NCBI GenBank assembly: GCA_020086605.1
Contig: JACBWW010000021.1
Location: 776,209 to 840,208 of the forward strand
From: Lanius collurio
Lineage: Eukaryota > Chordata > Aves > Passeriformes > Laniidae
Direction: 5' to 3'
DNA: 64,000 bases
Of this stretch, positions 50,462 to 63,957 are shown piece after piece. Under the pieces are notes generated by a model, which was not told the origin of the DNA, ran no database searches, and saw nothing but the letters and a program-made list of their open reading frames with translations. The stretch's first letter is position 1. Each line of letters opens with the position of its first letter. The translations under genes and the position numbers were made by a program.

Positions 50462-52263
50462 ACTAGTTTTATTACACTCAAAATCAAACTTGCAGTTGCC
50501 TAATTTTTCTCCTTTTCTAGGTAATTATAAAAACATGTATTTCTGAGGCAAATGCATGTGGCAAGTGGAGCCAAAGATTTTATTGCAAGAACAGCTGGGT
50601 TTGCAGCAGCAGTGCAGGTGTGGCAGGGGCACACTTGGTCAAGGAGGCTGCCACCGCAGTGGCTGGGCATCCCAGCCGCAGGAATTGCCAGTGCTCCAGA
50701 CACTGCCCCACCTCCCACCTCTGCATTTTCCCCAGAAGCCTCACTATGGCTGGTACTATTTCAGCTCCATCTGGACAAATGGCAGCAGCAGCCCAAAAAT
50801 AAACTGGCCAGCAGTGGCTGCTGTTGACTGAACCAGTGTCTTGTGAGGCCTGCTTGGAGAGAAGTGACTTGGCACGTTAATGACAACTGCCACACTGGGG
50901 ACAACCAAAAGCCAAAGAGGTAGAAATTTCCCTAGTGTGGACAGGGCTTAAATGACCTGCTGTGAAGGAAAAAAATTACTCTTAAGTCAAATTTTTGCAT
51001 GCAGTGACAAAGCAGGAGGATGCCTCCAAGGCAGCTGTCTGCAGTGGAATTCATTGCGTCTGATCCTTTACCTTGAAGCATCCAACCTGATGGAGGGTCT
51101 GTGGAAAACAGATGGGATAATGTGCATCTTCCGTAATCGTGCAGACACACTTCAGTGGCACTGAGATCAAACAGCTCAATTTTGTACCCAGATTAGACAG
51201 GCAGCAATGGTAGCTGCAGATGCTAATTTATTAGCATAGAACAGATGACACCATGTACATGGGAGCAGTGCCCGTGCTTCTGCATGACAATCACACTGCT
51301 CACAGATACTCTTAAAACAAAAAATAAAAACAACCCAAAAAAACAGCCTGGAGGCTCTACTCTCCCCGAAGTCAGTGGCTTTGCACAGGTATGTCATCAG
51401 TTTTAATGATCAGAATTAATTAAAAAGTAACTACTACAGGCCTTTCACATTCATTCCTTAGACACTGTTTGAAAGCCTTTCAAAAACAGTTTAAGCTATT
51501 GTCCTCATCCCTTTGAAAAGTATAAAGCTAGCTGACTCTAAAGGTGCCAGTAAATACATAACTCTTTAAGAGCCTGACAGATACTTTGGCTTTGCCAGAG
51601 TAATCCCTGTTCACTTCAACGAAGTGCCATGGACTTAAGCTAAACAGAGTTCGATTATGCCATTTGTCAGTGGCAATCATCACTCTGCAGGGAAAAGATA
51701 TGCAAAACCAAACTGAACTCTTGTCAAGACATGATAATTATACTAGTTTAACTAAAATCTGTTTGAAATTAATTTAGTTCTGTTAGTGCAAACTCTCTTG
51801 TGGGTATCCTTAAGCGGTTGCAGTCTGGCATTCTCATTTCAGCTTGTGCCAGACATGAACAAACGTGGAACAGATGCCTGGTTTCGGTTGATGCAAAAAT
51901 GTCTGTATCAGAGTTTTCACCAACTCAGAAATTCACCCAATGGTAGAGCTATGTCCTACATGATAAGCCTTTCTTTTGTAGAACACGTCCCTGAATCACT
52001 TGAGCTCTGCAGGCTGCTGCTTTTGCCCCAGTTAATGAGGTTCTGTGGTGCCCCACAGGAATCACACCATCCTCCTTACCCAGAGGTGCTTTTAACCAGG
52101 CTCGGATGAAGAGATTCCCAAGGCAAACAGCTCAAGTGAAATATTTGCCACAACCTACTCTGCAGAGAGAGGCTGTAGTTTCAGTTCTGAGCTAAGACTT
52201 GCCGCTCTGTGGAGGAAGATACACATTAAAGTGCTAGCGCAATCTATGGCACTTCCCTCGGTG

Positions 52264-52281
52264 CTGCTGCTGCTGCTGCTG
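52264..52281 (+). repeat. (CTG)6 repeat
   Basis: Six CTG units that, read from ATG at 52246, give a leucine run resembling a signal-peptide core inside a small ORF ending at 52446. The resemblance is probably produced by the repeat itself. Confidence 0.85.
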
Positions 52282-55200
52282 CTCTCTCAGGAGGCAGCAC
52301 TAAAGCCTGGTGCTCAGCTCACCCCCATGGAAGATGGGACATGCTTCTTGCCATCAGTTCAGTGCTTTCAAATGAGTGGCAAACAGACACCAGGAGAGTC
52401 ACTGGGAGAACAGCTTGGAGACTCTGAAGCATATTTGCTTGTATAAAATCAGAGAACTCAAAATAATAGCTGCCGAAGGTGCATTTTCTATTACATCTCC
52501 TGTTCTCACCCTTTGTTTTGCTGTCATTAGGGTGTTATTTTTGTTACATCACAGCTGGCAGACTCAGGACATGCACAGAAGGAAGCACTGGAAATAACAG
52601 ACAATAATGTAAGGTAAAATCACAAAACTATTTCTTATCCTCCAAAAAGAGAAGGAATGGGAATAGGAAGGCTTTTTACTAAGGTATTTACCTTTGTCTG
52701 CTCTTTTGTCAGCCAAGAGCCCTAATACAACAAATCCATAGAAAGCTCCTTTCTCCAGCTGTTGCCAGGTGCTGGGAGGAGCCCATACTCCCCTGCACAG
52801 CACAGTGCTGCCACTGAGAGTCAGGACAGCCCCAGGGACAGTACCTGTGTGCAGCGGGGCTGGGGGCAGTTACAGATTTCGTGTCAGATGCCAGGTTTTG
52901 CCTGATTTCATTGGAGTCTTAATAGTCCAGATAAACTGCAGTGAATAGCAGATTGACCTTAAAAAACATGAAATCCCTGCAGTTTATCTGTAAGAAGCAA
53001 GCTATTAACTTTGCACCTCTCCAAAGTGCAGAAGGACATAAATGTTCTTCTAAAGAAAATGAAGAATTAAATCAAGGTAATAAAATTCTCCTGCTTCCTA
53101 CACGGGCACTAAATTTGAATCAAGTTACTGTTGGAAATGGGCCAGTAGTCTGCCACTGTACAACCACCACTGCAAAGATCAAAAGAAAAGGAACTTCCCA
53201 TAACCTGTGAGCCAGTCACACAGCTTCTCGTGGCCAGGGAAGAAAGTCTCCTTCAAAACTTTTTTCTATTTATATTATTGGGGAAAAAAGTTTTATGCTT
53301 TGCCATATTAATATTTCATCTGATGTATTTGTGTTTGTACAAGAGTTATTGCTAAAGCAATCACAGGACACCAGGGTGTGCTTCAGCTTCAAACAAGAAG
53401 GTGCAACAGGAAGTCAGATGATGATGTGGGATACTACATGACAAATGTTTTAATGCCATCCAGACCCAGAGCTTCACCATCCCTGGCCCTTTTGCAGCAA
53501 TGAATTGCTCAAATCATTTCCCTGTGGATGAAGCATTTCTCCCTGTATCGTCACCTTGGAGCCTCAACATCTCCTTCTGTAGGAACTGCAGCACACAGTC
53601 CTGCTCTCTTCCCTGCTGTGAGGAAGACCTTTTTTCTTGAAGATTTTTGAGGTGATTCAGCTCAGGCTGAGGGGCTAGGAGTAAGAGTGTCAGCTTTCTG
53701 TAGAAATGGCAGAATGTATTTCAACTGCAGCCCATCAGCACCCTATGTGCTCGTCCTGGGCAGACATGTCCATGCCTGGAGTCTTGACTTTTGAAAATTC
53801 TAGACATTCACATAAGAACATTTAGTTTATTTTTTTTACTAGGAATTAGTCTGTGTTCATCCAATTCAACATTCCCTTTGGTATTTTTGTCTGGATTTTT
53901 TTTTTTCCAAATAATTCAAATCCATCTGGAGTCTTTTACAACTTTCTGCAATTTATGCTAATCTTGAACAGATTTCACTTTGTGATTAATCACTTCTTCC
54001 TGCAAATCAGCAATCGGAAACACTGAGCTAAGACTAGTTCTTATGCACAGTTGTCTGCCTTCCCTAAAGAATTTGTACTTGTTACATTGGTTTTGTTCTC
54101 TATTCACAATTAAAAGGGTTTTCTTTTTCTTCACTCACCAGAAGTACCATGAAAATACAGTGCAAGTTTTGTGCTGATCCTAAAGCACTTTATGAGAAGA
54201 GATTAGTTGCTATGCTACAGATCCAGGAACTGATGGACAGCATGGCAAAGGAATATATAAAAAAGACACAGCAAGCCATTTGGGGGGAATAGTATGCAGG
54301 AATCCTGGGCCTATTCAATTAAACCACCTCCTACAATATTTCTGTTTGCATTCTACTCACCACTGACTCACAACTATCCATCATGACTCAACAGCCTCTA
54401 TCAATTAAATCTATTGCAGAATGATTTTTATAGAATTATCAATTTGTTTTGTCAATTTTAATCATGGTTGCTCAAACACAAAAGTAACAAGATTACAGTC
54501 TCAAAAGAAAGGGATTCAAAGCTATACCACTGGAGTACCAGGTGAAGCTGCTCTGACACCCATTTCAGCTCCAATATACATCTAGACTGAGACTAGAGTC
54601 CTCTGTCACTTCGCCATCCTCTTCTGTCTCCCAGTGAGGTGTCAATACCTCTGATCTGCAGACAACAAATCTGCTTTGGACCAACATTCCCACCAGGCAT
54701 TGCTGAGCAGCCTTTTTCACAAAGAGGATATTGGAAATGAGCCTCAGTAACATGAATAGGAGTCCAGTGGTCAACTGCCTTGGCACCCCATCAGAAATAG
54801 GAGAAATAGTCACTGCATTTCTTAACTCCCAAATCTGTTGCGTTATTATGCCAATGACTTCAAGCAGTCTCTACTAAAGGCCCTTGTGTGATGAGCACAT
54901 CCAGTTCATATCTTCCCCAGAGGAGCACGGTCCTTTCTGAGATGGCATGACACTTTCATCAGCACATCAGTGTAAAATACACTGAATAGAGCTCCAGTGA
55001 ACCTGGGAACTTGGGCAGAGAGTTACAGCACATTGGAAAATGTCCGTTCACTATGTAAATCTCCCTTTTGCTATTGGGTAACTTGCAAAACTTTCAAGGC
55101 TCTTTCTCCTGCTGTAGCCAAAAGGTGTTCTCTGTAACAGCTTGGGATCCTTCGCGCTGAGCTGGGTGCCTTTCTAATACTGCTGCACTGGAAAAATGCC

Positions 55201-56578
55201 ATCTGCTGAGCAGCACACCATGGGCTCCATTCAGCCTGATCACTCAGGCACCAGCAGCAGGGAGAGGGGAAGGCAGGTGGAAAATAACAGTCCAAATCTT
55301 CTTTGGAACTACTGGCTTACTAGAAGGGCTGTCATAACAGCAATATTGCCAATTTGATAAGAAATGATAGTGGACAACAAACTGCCTGCTTCAGATGCAG
55401 ATCCAAGATGGTATTTGTAAGAAAAAATGAGAGATGCAGCACAGTCTCCCCAAAGTAAGTCCCTGTCAGCATCTGTCAAACACTGTCAGACCTGGCAGTC
55501 CTGCAGCTGGCACTTCTCAGTCTCCAGAGAACTGGGGACCTTGTGACTTAAGACAGCTGGTGATGATCAGAGAACTGGCCAGGGAGCCTGATTGGTGACC
55601 TTCCTGCCAGGTGGTATGAAGCAACTGCAGAGCTGCTCCATACTGCTCTGTGTATGACCTGGATTTAGCAGTGCATCACAAGTTTTCTTGCTAGCCCTGA
55701 CAACAAGGGCTTTCCCAAAATCTTTCCCATAAAAAGGTTACTGGGCAGGTAAATGGTGTCTACCTACAAAGAGAAAGAGAGGGTTGCAAATGGTGTAGCC
55801 AGAGTTCAGTGGAGCTGTGCCTGCCTAATGCCACTGAGCATCTAACCTACAAATCCCATTAGTAAGTTTAAATAAGTCTAAGAGGGAAAAGATGTCAGAT
55901 TTACCATAGACCTGATGCTGGAGTACTTCCCCTGCTGGGCTGAGTCTGTTTCCCATGGCTGACACCACTGGCTGTGCATCTTAGAGGCTTGTACCAATAA
56001 TAATCACCAGGAAAACCAGCTTTTCCAAAATACTTTCTTTAATGTTGCATGCCTTTGTAAGGCTCTCTTCTCTTATCCTCCAGAAGATTTTTACTTTTTT
56101 CTCTTTTGATTATTTTCCAAATTTTCCCTGTTAGTTATAAACTAAATGCCAACTCACTGTGTATTTAGTAATCAGATTATCTGCTAATACCTGCCTAAAG
56201 CAGTCCCCATTGATTAAAAGAAAGAATGGTCATTATGTTATTTTTAATACAAATTATTTAGGTCCTGAGGCCAAGATTGAACTAAAGGAGGGATCAAATT
56301 AATGAGGGATTGAATTAAATTAAAAACATCTGATTGCAGTATTTCCTACATCTCCAAATTGCCAAAGGAAGACAGTGGTATGGCTGTGAATTTATGTTAT
56401 TCCATGAAAAAGTATGAACAGCTTGTTTTAATTGCATCTGAAAAGAGGGGCCTTGTTGTGGATATGGCTGGGTAAGGGCTCAAAATCCACAGCAATTTTG
56501 AAAGAGGATATAATGCAACAGCAGAAGATTTAATCAGAACATGAGCTACAAAGTCTCTGCTACCTTCTCATTTCACAG

Positions 56579-56714
56579 CTGTAGGCCAGGTTTCCAAGGC
56601 GCTCTGTTCACCCCCTGCCTCCCGCACAGGTGTACGTGGTCACTACGGCACAGAACTGCAGACACGGCTGCACAGACCCTGAAAGCAAAGCCCCGCACCA
56701 CGTTCTGGATGCAG
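56579..56714 (+). other. Exon-like segment, unassigned
   Basis: Flanked by an acceptor-like tract CTTCTCATTTCACAG (AG at 56577-56578) and donor GCAG|GTAAAT (GT at 56715). An inner acceptor-like CCTCCCGCACAG also occurs. The segment is GC-richer than its surroundings and contains several CG dinucleotides. Two frames are open across it but neither translation is recognised. It could be an exon of a non-coding RNA or a chance arrangement. Confidence 0.2.
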
Positions 56715-58865
56715 GTAAATTTAATACACTCATCCAGTTATTAAGATTGCCTTTGAATAATTTTGTCTTTTCCCCCCTCCCCAAAGTGTCTTAATGAGGG
56801 ATATGATGTAAAAGCACTTCACTAGCTTCTAATTTGGATGCATTTATTAGTTCTAAACAGCACAGGGAATGAAGATTTCAAGATTGCTCTCTACAGGGAG
56901 CAATCAGTGGGCTCAGGACGTTTTCTGAACTGAACTGAGCTCCTCAGTTTTAAAAGTGGTCTTTCTAATCCTACTTCTTATCCTACTAATCGTCAGCAAT
57001 CCCATTGCTATTCCTGCCCTGAGTCTGACTTCATCACAGCAGTACTTGTGTTGCTCTGCATTTCAGTCACTTCAGTGAGACTCTAAACTGCTTGCGAGAA
57101 ATGCTTTAACTGACTTGATTGATTGTTTATCTCCTGATCATAAATGCTAATTACAGAGCTGAGAAGACCGGTTTGTCTTTATTGCCATACTTCCCCACAG
57201 AAATATAGAAAATTAATTTTTTTATGATTTCAATGAATTCCCTTTATACTTTGATCCAGTGAGTGCAGAGGAAAGATTATTCCTTCCAGTGTGAGAGACT
57301 GCTTTAAAAAAAGCAATAAGCAAATCAAGAGAAAAATCTTGGCAGTACCAAGTTGTGACCTAATTCTATCCTTCACTGCATTTCCTCCTCTCTCCAAAAC
57401 ATCCAAAGTTCAAAACAGCTGCCCTTATACAGAACAGTTCTTCTCTCTACTCAAGTAGGTCACTTACAGAATAAAGGCCATAACTGCACACAACCCTCTC
57501 AAACACAAACCAGGCAGAGTGCTTCCCTGAACCATGCATGGCTGGGCTCTGGAATGCTTCACATCTCTGGAAAGGCCTTCCTTGTGGGAAATGCAGCTGT
57601 GTTTTACATGAAAGACAATGACTTTTCCCTGCTGATTTTAAAAATCAATTGCAATTACAGTCAGAACAAATGCCAAAGTTCAGTGTGCAACTCCCTGGAC
57701 TCCAGACTCAGAGAATCCCTCTGCATATGGCAGATCCCTGCCCAAGGAGGCTCCATTTGGGATGGAGATGTGCATTTTGCAAAGGTGTACCTTTTGGTCT
57801 GTGGAGCTCTGAGTGTAAATTAAGAAAGCTCCAGTGCAGGCCACAGAGCTAGGCTGGTTCAGGACAGCTGAGCCCTGCTTGTGGCATGCAAAGGAAAGAT
57901 AGGAAAGGAGCTGCTGTAACATGTTCTTACATGTGTGATGTTTATCAAATGATAAAACAGCATGACCATAAGCCTCAGAACATCTAAACTGTTTCGTGGC
58001 AGCAATAAAAATTCAGAAGTTAGAAGGTCTTCATAAAAAGGCAGCAGATCCCTGGCAAAGCTACCCTGTGGTGGGACCCACAGTTGGACGTACCGAGGTT
58101 CAGTGGTTGGACACCCTGCAACCATTTGCCTCACAAACCCACACAATTTGGTCAGGACTGGCCTTAATAGTGCATTTCAGAGGGACTGTTATTACAGTTA
58201 GAAATTTCCAAATTCAATCTTTTGCTTCTCTTTTCACTCTGCTTTATTGGTGGGGTTTCTTTTTAACAAAACTGAATCAATAACAGTAGTGCAGCATGTT
58301 CTCCCTATTGCTTATATATAAATATAATTTAAAGGTCTAAACTAATGTATGCCATATCTTTCACTACAAGAAGTTCCCAAGGGATTAAACCAACAAAAAA
58401 TTAAGATTAAAATATGAGCTTTCAATTGATGAAATATGTATGCCCTCAGTGGTTTACAGAGCTACTTACTGGCTTCTGTATTTACAATGGGGTTCACCCT
58501 TATTGAATTAAATCTCAGTACAAAGCTATATTTTAACATTCAGCAAGCCCTCTACCCTTCCAAAATATCCTCACAGCCTCCTTGCAGGTTTCACAGCCAT
58601 GCAAGTTCATCAGAAAGCAAAGGTCTTTGGACACTGTGGGAAGGACATCTGAATGCAGTATCACTGGCAAATGTGTGATCTCTGTCCCTCAACCTTCCCT
58701 TCCTGCTCAAATACATACACCTGTCTGCTTCAGCAGAACAGGTCATCACCTAAACTGCTGGCACATCTCTCTTTCTCACATCCAACATTGACTGATTTTG
58801 TAACCAGTCCACTCGGCTAAATTACAAAAAACTGTTCTCTGAGGAATTAAGAAAGTTGCTGCATG

Positions 58866-58906
<41 letters not shown>
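58866..58906 (+). repeat. Run of 41 A
   Basis: An uninterrupted A homopolymer. A retroposed copy with a poly-A tail is possible, but the sequence before it (ATTAAGAAAGTTGCTGCATG) is not a recognisable SINE, LINE or gene end and I see no target-site duplication. The length is likely unstable and possibly misassembled. Confidence 0.9.
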
Positions 58907-58908
<2 letters not shown>

Positions 58909-60579
58909 CCCTTAGTTGTGCATTTCATTCCTGAAGTATTTGTGTGATTACTGCTGGAGGAAGCCCTTCCTATGCTGCATCTAGACTCAGACATGTGATC
59001 TTTTTGCTAAGTCCATGGGCTATTCAACTGAAAAAAAGGAGATATATTTTTTCAGTAGTAAGGTGATTGAGAAATCCACAGATGCTGAGGTGATTGCCTG
59101 ATATATGTGGGATATAGAGGATTATGGGTTTAAAACATGATAGTCAAGTACCTTGAGTTTAAGATGAAATAGAACTGTACTGAAATCTACAGTACTATGG
59201 TATAATGCAGTGGAGAATTAAGCTTCAAATCTTTTTACTTGCTCTATGCTTACAGGAAAACTAAAACCTCTCTAAGTCTAATTGTTTCTGTAACAAGGAC
59301 TCAAAATCCATGTATCCACAAATAGTTAAGGCACCCAAGAACGATGCTCATAACTGGATCATCCAGTTCATTGATATTGTGGAAATAAACACCGACAACC
59401 ACCAGCCTCCACCACCCACACCCCACAGCCAAATGGCCAGGCAGACACGTTTCTCCTGGGTTTGTTCTGTCCAGAGTGACTGTGGCATGACCAGGCACAG
59501 CTGTGACAGAGAGGACAGACTGGAACAGTGGGCAGCAGGAGTGAAAGGCACAGACTGAGGGGATGTCTCAGCCAGGCAGGAAGAGGGGCAGCCAAGAGAG
59601 GCCGGGTGCCAAACAGCAATCTCTGTGCTCGCTGCCTGCTCCCAAGCCTGGAACTGTAAGTAATCAGTGAGCCTTGCCCCAGGAGCCCTTCCCGGGCAAA
59701 AGGAAAGCCCGCCTCTAAGAAGGCATGAGGAGGAGGCCACGGCACCAGCAAGCAAACCCTCCTGCTCCTCTGCACAAATAACAGTGACCACAGCCAAAGC
59801 CTGGTGATGAAAGTACATGTGTGAGGATGTTGTACCTGGCAGGGAGAACACAAGGAGCAGCTCTGCTGGGGGACAGCGACTGCCCCGCTATCTGCGATGT
59901 GGCAGGGTCCGTAAATCCCTGCCTTGGGATCCTGCTGTGCACAAGTCACCAGATGGTGCTCTACATACAGACTTGAAAGTTCTTTATCTTAATGTGGGAA
60001 CTTCTATGGCTCTGAGGAAATAACGCTGTTATTTTTGTGAAGCCTTTCCTTTAAAGTCTCATTTGCATCTTAGTCTTTTAATCTCAAATTGTTTTTTTGG
60101 TTACGCTGTTTATTCAGAACAGCTTTGGTGTTGGGATTTTTGAAAAAGAATTTACAAGCATGAGACTTCCATCCAGGTCTGCCAAAAATATAGGAGTAAC
60201 ATATAAGCTGCATTAAGAAAATATTTAGTCAAATAATTTTTACATCACTTATTTTGCCTGCAATGGGAAATAAATATACACGACATTCTGTATCACAGTG
60301 GATATGACATCATAGAAGTGCTACCATGTAAGAAAAGAAATCTTCTGAGGGTGTGGTGAGGATTAAATAGTAGGTAGAAGGCTTCTCAGATTTAAATAAC
60401 TACAGTATAGTAGAGCCTTTCTATCTTCTAGAATTATAATGCCAAGTGTATCCAAACCCTACTCATCTTCCCTCTGAAATTCTAAAACCATCCTGCTTCA
60501 ACTAATAAGACAACAGAAATACTGAGTATATGGATCCCTCTTTTTCATCACCTCTTCAAAGAGGATTAATCTCATTAAA

Positions 60580-61060
60580 GTATATATTAGAAGTCACCAG
60601 CTTCACGACTCTGAATATCAGGCCAACAGCAATTTATTAGAGCACGGATTTGATCGTCTCCTTGAAATTTTGGGAACCGCCCAGGAGATGGCAGCAAATG
60701 GCGCTCCGGGGGTAGAAGCCTCTAGGTGAGCCTGCGGGATGCTCAAACCAGCGCCGCATTCCCAATTACACGGGGTTTATCTTCTACCCAGCACGAACTC
60801 AACTCATTAATTTTGTTCTTTGCGGAGCGGCAGAGAGAACAAAGCCACATGGGACTTTCACAATGTTGCACTCAATCGGTGTGTAACATTGTAAAAATAT
60901 AGTAGCACTTTAAAGTAACTTGTAATTTTCATAAAATTTATAATTACTCGAATCATTTATTTCCCTACATGAAGGCTATTAAAAATAGTTTCAGGGGGAG
61001 AGCAATTTCTTATGAAATGAAGGTCAATCTCATTAGATCACTGTAGCAGGGATCCTAATA
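60580..61060. promoter_or_regulatory. Strong enhancer-like (conserved non-coding) block
   Basis: The block has a local rise in CG dinucleotides inside AT-rich DNA and no coding frame. It contains a dense set of developmental-factor motifs: TTTGATC (TCF-like), GGGATTA-class and TTAATTTTG sites, TTGTTC (60813-60818) opposed to GAACAA (60837-60842) as an inverted SOX pair, CACATGG E-box-like, and TAATTACTCG. The texture, with CG-containing segments next to AT-rich homeodomain sites, is that of vertebrate conserved enhancers. Call made without alignment. Confidence 0.4.
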
Positions 61061-63932
61061 ACATCCTGGCAGAAACAAGGTATCTCATTACAGAAGTTGT
61101 ATTTTGTTTGAAATATTGGGTCGTCATTAACTGAGCACTAAAATACACATTATATTGGATGACATAAATTACTCCCCTGAAAAACTGCCACACACAGAGG
61201 TGATAAAACAATGAAGAGGGTATGACACAAAGCTTAACATTTTCTATCTTTTCTAGCTGGATTCGCCTACCTAACAGCAATTTGGTTTGCTACTTCTTCT
61301 GGCTACTGAGCCACAGTTGGGTTGCTCAGATCATACAGAGAACTGGTTTCAGCCTGTAATACTGCAAACTACAACTAGTAAGAAAGATGTTTAATATTCC
61401 TTGTTACAGCTGAGTAAGCTGCCATCCAGGAAATACCAAAATTTCAAAGGAATCAGTTAAAAAACAGAGACTCCAGAAGTAAACATTGCTTTTACAAATA
61501 CAAGAGAAGGAGTGACTTTCCCTTTAATTATCCTTACCCATTTGGAAAATACCACTTGTTTTTTCTAGGCCTTTCATTCTACTGGAAGCACAGCTGAAGC
61601 TATGGAGGTGTTTAAATGCTTGTCTGGAGCTATGTCACAGCACTTAACCCCTGGCAGGATTATGCTGGGCATCTGCTCCAAGCCAGTCAATAGTAACCAG
61701 AAAAGTATCACCCTGATCATTCCTAATGGGATACGCAGATGATCCATGGGAGGGAGCTCATCAGTTACAGGAGTCCTGCTTTCCAGAGCCTGCAGACCTC
61801 CATGGTATCAACTAAAGACTCATAATACACCTGTGGGGCACAGCAGCAGCCTCAGGAAATTGTGAGGAAAGCAGAAAAAGGTTATACTGATTTCCTAGTG
61901 GATGAAGTGGATGGATGTAGGGAAGATTCTCCATCCATGGAGTGTGTGCTTCAACTGCAGCACACTCTTTCCTGTCAGTGTAACAGGTTTAACCATTAGT
62001 ACACGGCAGAGGTCGTGGTTAGAAAGTGTGTACAAACACAGACTCTCAAGCCTGGAGCAGCTCACAGCAGCTACAGATGGCAGCGAGAGAACATTTTGGT
62101 AGTGCTGTTTTGCAGAAGCAAAGGCAGCCCTTGCTGCTTTGTGACTACAGCTAGGGGTTTTTAAAAATTCCCAACTGGAAATTGGATTTATTTTAAAAAT
62201 ATTTATCAAATTTCCAAACAAGATAGAGAAATGCTAGCAACAAGAATTAAATATTCTAATTATATTTTCAGCTGCAGATTATGGAATGAATTCAGACAGT
62301 AGTGCTTAGCATCTGAAGCAGGGAGGCCCCCAACACCTTACAGAGAGACCCCACGTCCCTGTGCCCCCCAAGCCATGTCCCCAGGGTGTGCCACCACATC
62401 AGCAAAACAAAGTCTTTATCTGTCATGTAAGAGGGACACAAGGCATGTGGGGTGATAAGCCCATCATGCAGTGCTTACATGGGCCAAAATGTAAGGAAGT
62501 CTTATTTTTTTTTATTTGATATTCTGCCTGTCACTGACTTACTATATATACAGCAGGTTTAAATTTTGTTTTCTTTGTGAAACACTTTCTTAGTAGGTAA
62601 AACACAAATATAAATAGCTACAGTGAGAGAACTGTGAATTGGCTTGAAGTGGATGCTGCAAAAGGGAAAAGGCAATACAGGAATACAAAGCATGTGCAAG
62701 AACAGGCATGGCACTGTCCAAAGAGCACAAAAGCTCACAGAAAATGACCTTAACAACTGAATTTTGAACAAAAAACACCAAACAAATAGCAAGTGATGAT
62801 CAGGTAAGATGAAACATTTCAAGATTCCTGGACGGCAAAGTCTCAAGAGCATTTCTGCTGAAAGCAAATAAAAGCCTACACCTTCTCACTGTTCATTTCT
62901 GCTTATGAATGGCCCTGACAGGTAGGCTGGTGCACATTCTCCTGGGGACCATCCAGTGAACAGACTGGATAAAAATCCAGGTTAAAAATACAACCTTCTT
63001 TTCCCTGAGTTATTTTTTTACCATAATCTGCTTCCTCCACTTCATCTCCATGGTTACACAAATACTTCTAGTGGTACCTTTGCTACTGTCATGAGAAGAA
63101 GGGTTAGGGAGAATGGAGAAGCCAGCAGAAGAAGCTGACGGTGACACTGTTGCAGAAAGGGAAATCTAATCACAGGATGCTCTGAGATTTCACAAATATT
63201 TCCTTTCCAGCAGGTCTGATTTAAGAAGTTCCCATCCCAGTCCCCTCTGCAGCAATGGCTAGCTGGTTGTGAATAAAACAGTGTCATCCTCTCTTCCAAC
63301 AGTGCCTTGGTGCAGCTGCAGAGGATGTAGGGCAGTGCAGACAGGAGGGATTTAGAAGTAGCTTTTCTGCCACAGGAAAAGTCACGGTGCACTGAGGCCA
63401 TTTTCCAGGATCCAGATCTTGAAAATGGAGCTGACTGGAGCTGGCAGAGAGCTCGTGCAGAAAATGTAACGATGCACGAGTGAGGAGGGAGACGGTGCTG
63501 ATTGTACCTTGGTGGAAAAGTCTCCCAAGAAGAAAATGGACAGTGCCAGGATTTCTAACTTTTTCTTAAAACATAAAATGGATGAACTATATGGATTCAG
63601 TTCCTCTCCAGCATCAGAGTGGACTTGAAGGCCAATCTACAAATATTTCTTAACAAAAACAATGCTAATGTACCTCTGAGGAAACTGCCAATGCCAGTAA
63701 CGTGTTTCTGAACAGAACTTCTTGTATCTTGTTTTTTCAACTATTGTATCAGTCCTTTGGATCTATGTGCAGAATTGTTTCCAATTCTAACACCAGACTT
63801 TTAGCTTCAAACTGTTTTTCTGTGGTGCTTCTCAAATCTGAAAGGTCTCCCTCCAGCCTGCCAACACTTAGCATAACACAAGGACTGCTATCAAATATAA
63901 ATATAGAAATATATAGAGAATAGAGCACACAA

Positions 63933-63957
63933 ATATCCTGTATGCCATACAGGATAT
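63933..63957. repeat. Perfect 11-bp hairpin with 3-base loop
   Basis: ATATCCTGTAT, loop GCC, ATACAGGATAT. It lies near the window end in AT-rich intergenic DNA. There is no T run or pol III box nearby to suggest an RNA gene. Confidence 0.8.

Larger units (their letters stand above)
14649..50480 (+). other. PEAK1: PEAK1 transcription unit (visible part)
   Basis: This span runs from the splice acceptor of the first coding exon to the distal poly(A) signal. Coding exons are 14761-17918, 26057-26253, 33464-34212 and 43082-44236. Their lengths (3158, 197, 749 and 1155) sum to 5259 bases, which is 1752 codons plus TAG. Introns are 8138, 7210 and 8869 bases, all GT-AG. Split codons at the joins are AG|T (Ser 1053), G|GA (Gly 1119) and a clean codon boundary after Lys 1368. 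The start of the transcript lies upstream of 14649 and is not resolved. In human, PEAK1 lies between HMG20A (5' side) and TSPAN3 (3' side); neither is visible here. Recognition rests on near-identity over long stretches to the known PEAK1 protein, including the N-terminus and the whole C-terminal pseudokinase region. Confidence 0.95.
44237..50480 (+). other. PEAK1: PEAK1 3' UTR (inferred extent)
   Basis: No ORF of interest and no acceptor leading to further coding sequence follows the stop. The segment holds several AATAAA hexamers, the last in a classic setting at 50456-50461. It also contains TGTANATA Pumilio motifs at 47651, 48954, 49943 and 50452, GTGCCATA (miR-183-type 8-mer) at 45308 and 46367, a GTGCAAT (miR-92-type) site at 46583, and an AT microsatellite hairpin at 49815-49880. 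The long distal end is inference: the transcript may also end at nearer signals. Short ORFs inside, such as 47226-47423 and 46912-47211, have no recognisable protein character. Confidence 0.55.

Noticed and set aside
52231..52446. 71-codon ORF resembling a secreted peptide
   Set aside because: The signal-like leucine run comes from a (CTG)6 repeat, and nothing downstream resembles a mature peptide with cysteines or cleavage sites.
58820..58906. Possible processed pseudogene ending in the 41-base A run
   Set aside because: No recognisable gene sequence before the A run and no target-site duplication seen.
59348..59949. Two overlapping minus-strand ORFs of 167 and 193 codons
   Set aside because: Overlap in different frames, Ser/Cys/Leu-rich low-information translations, no recognised domain, no splice-linked neighbours.
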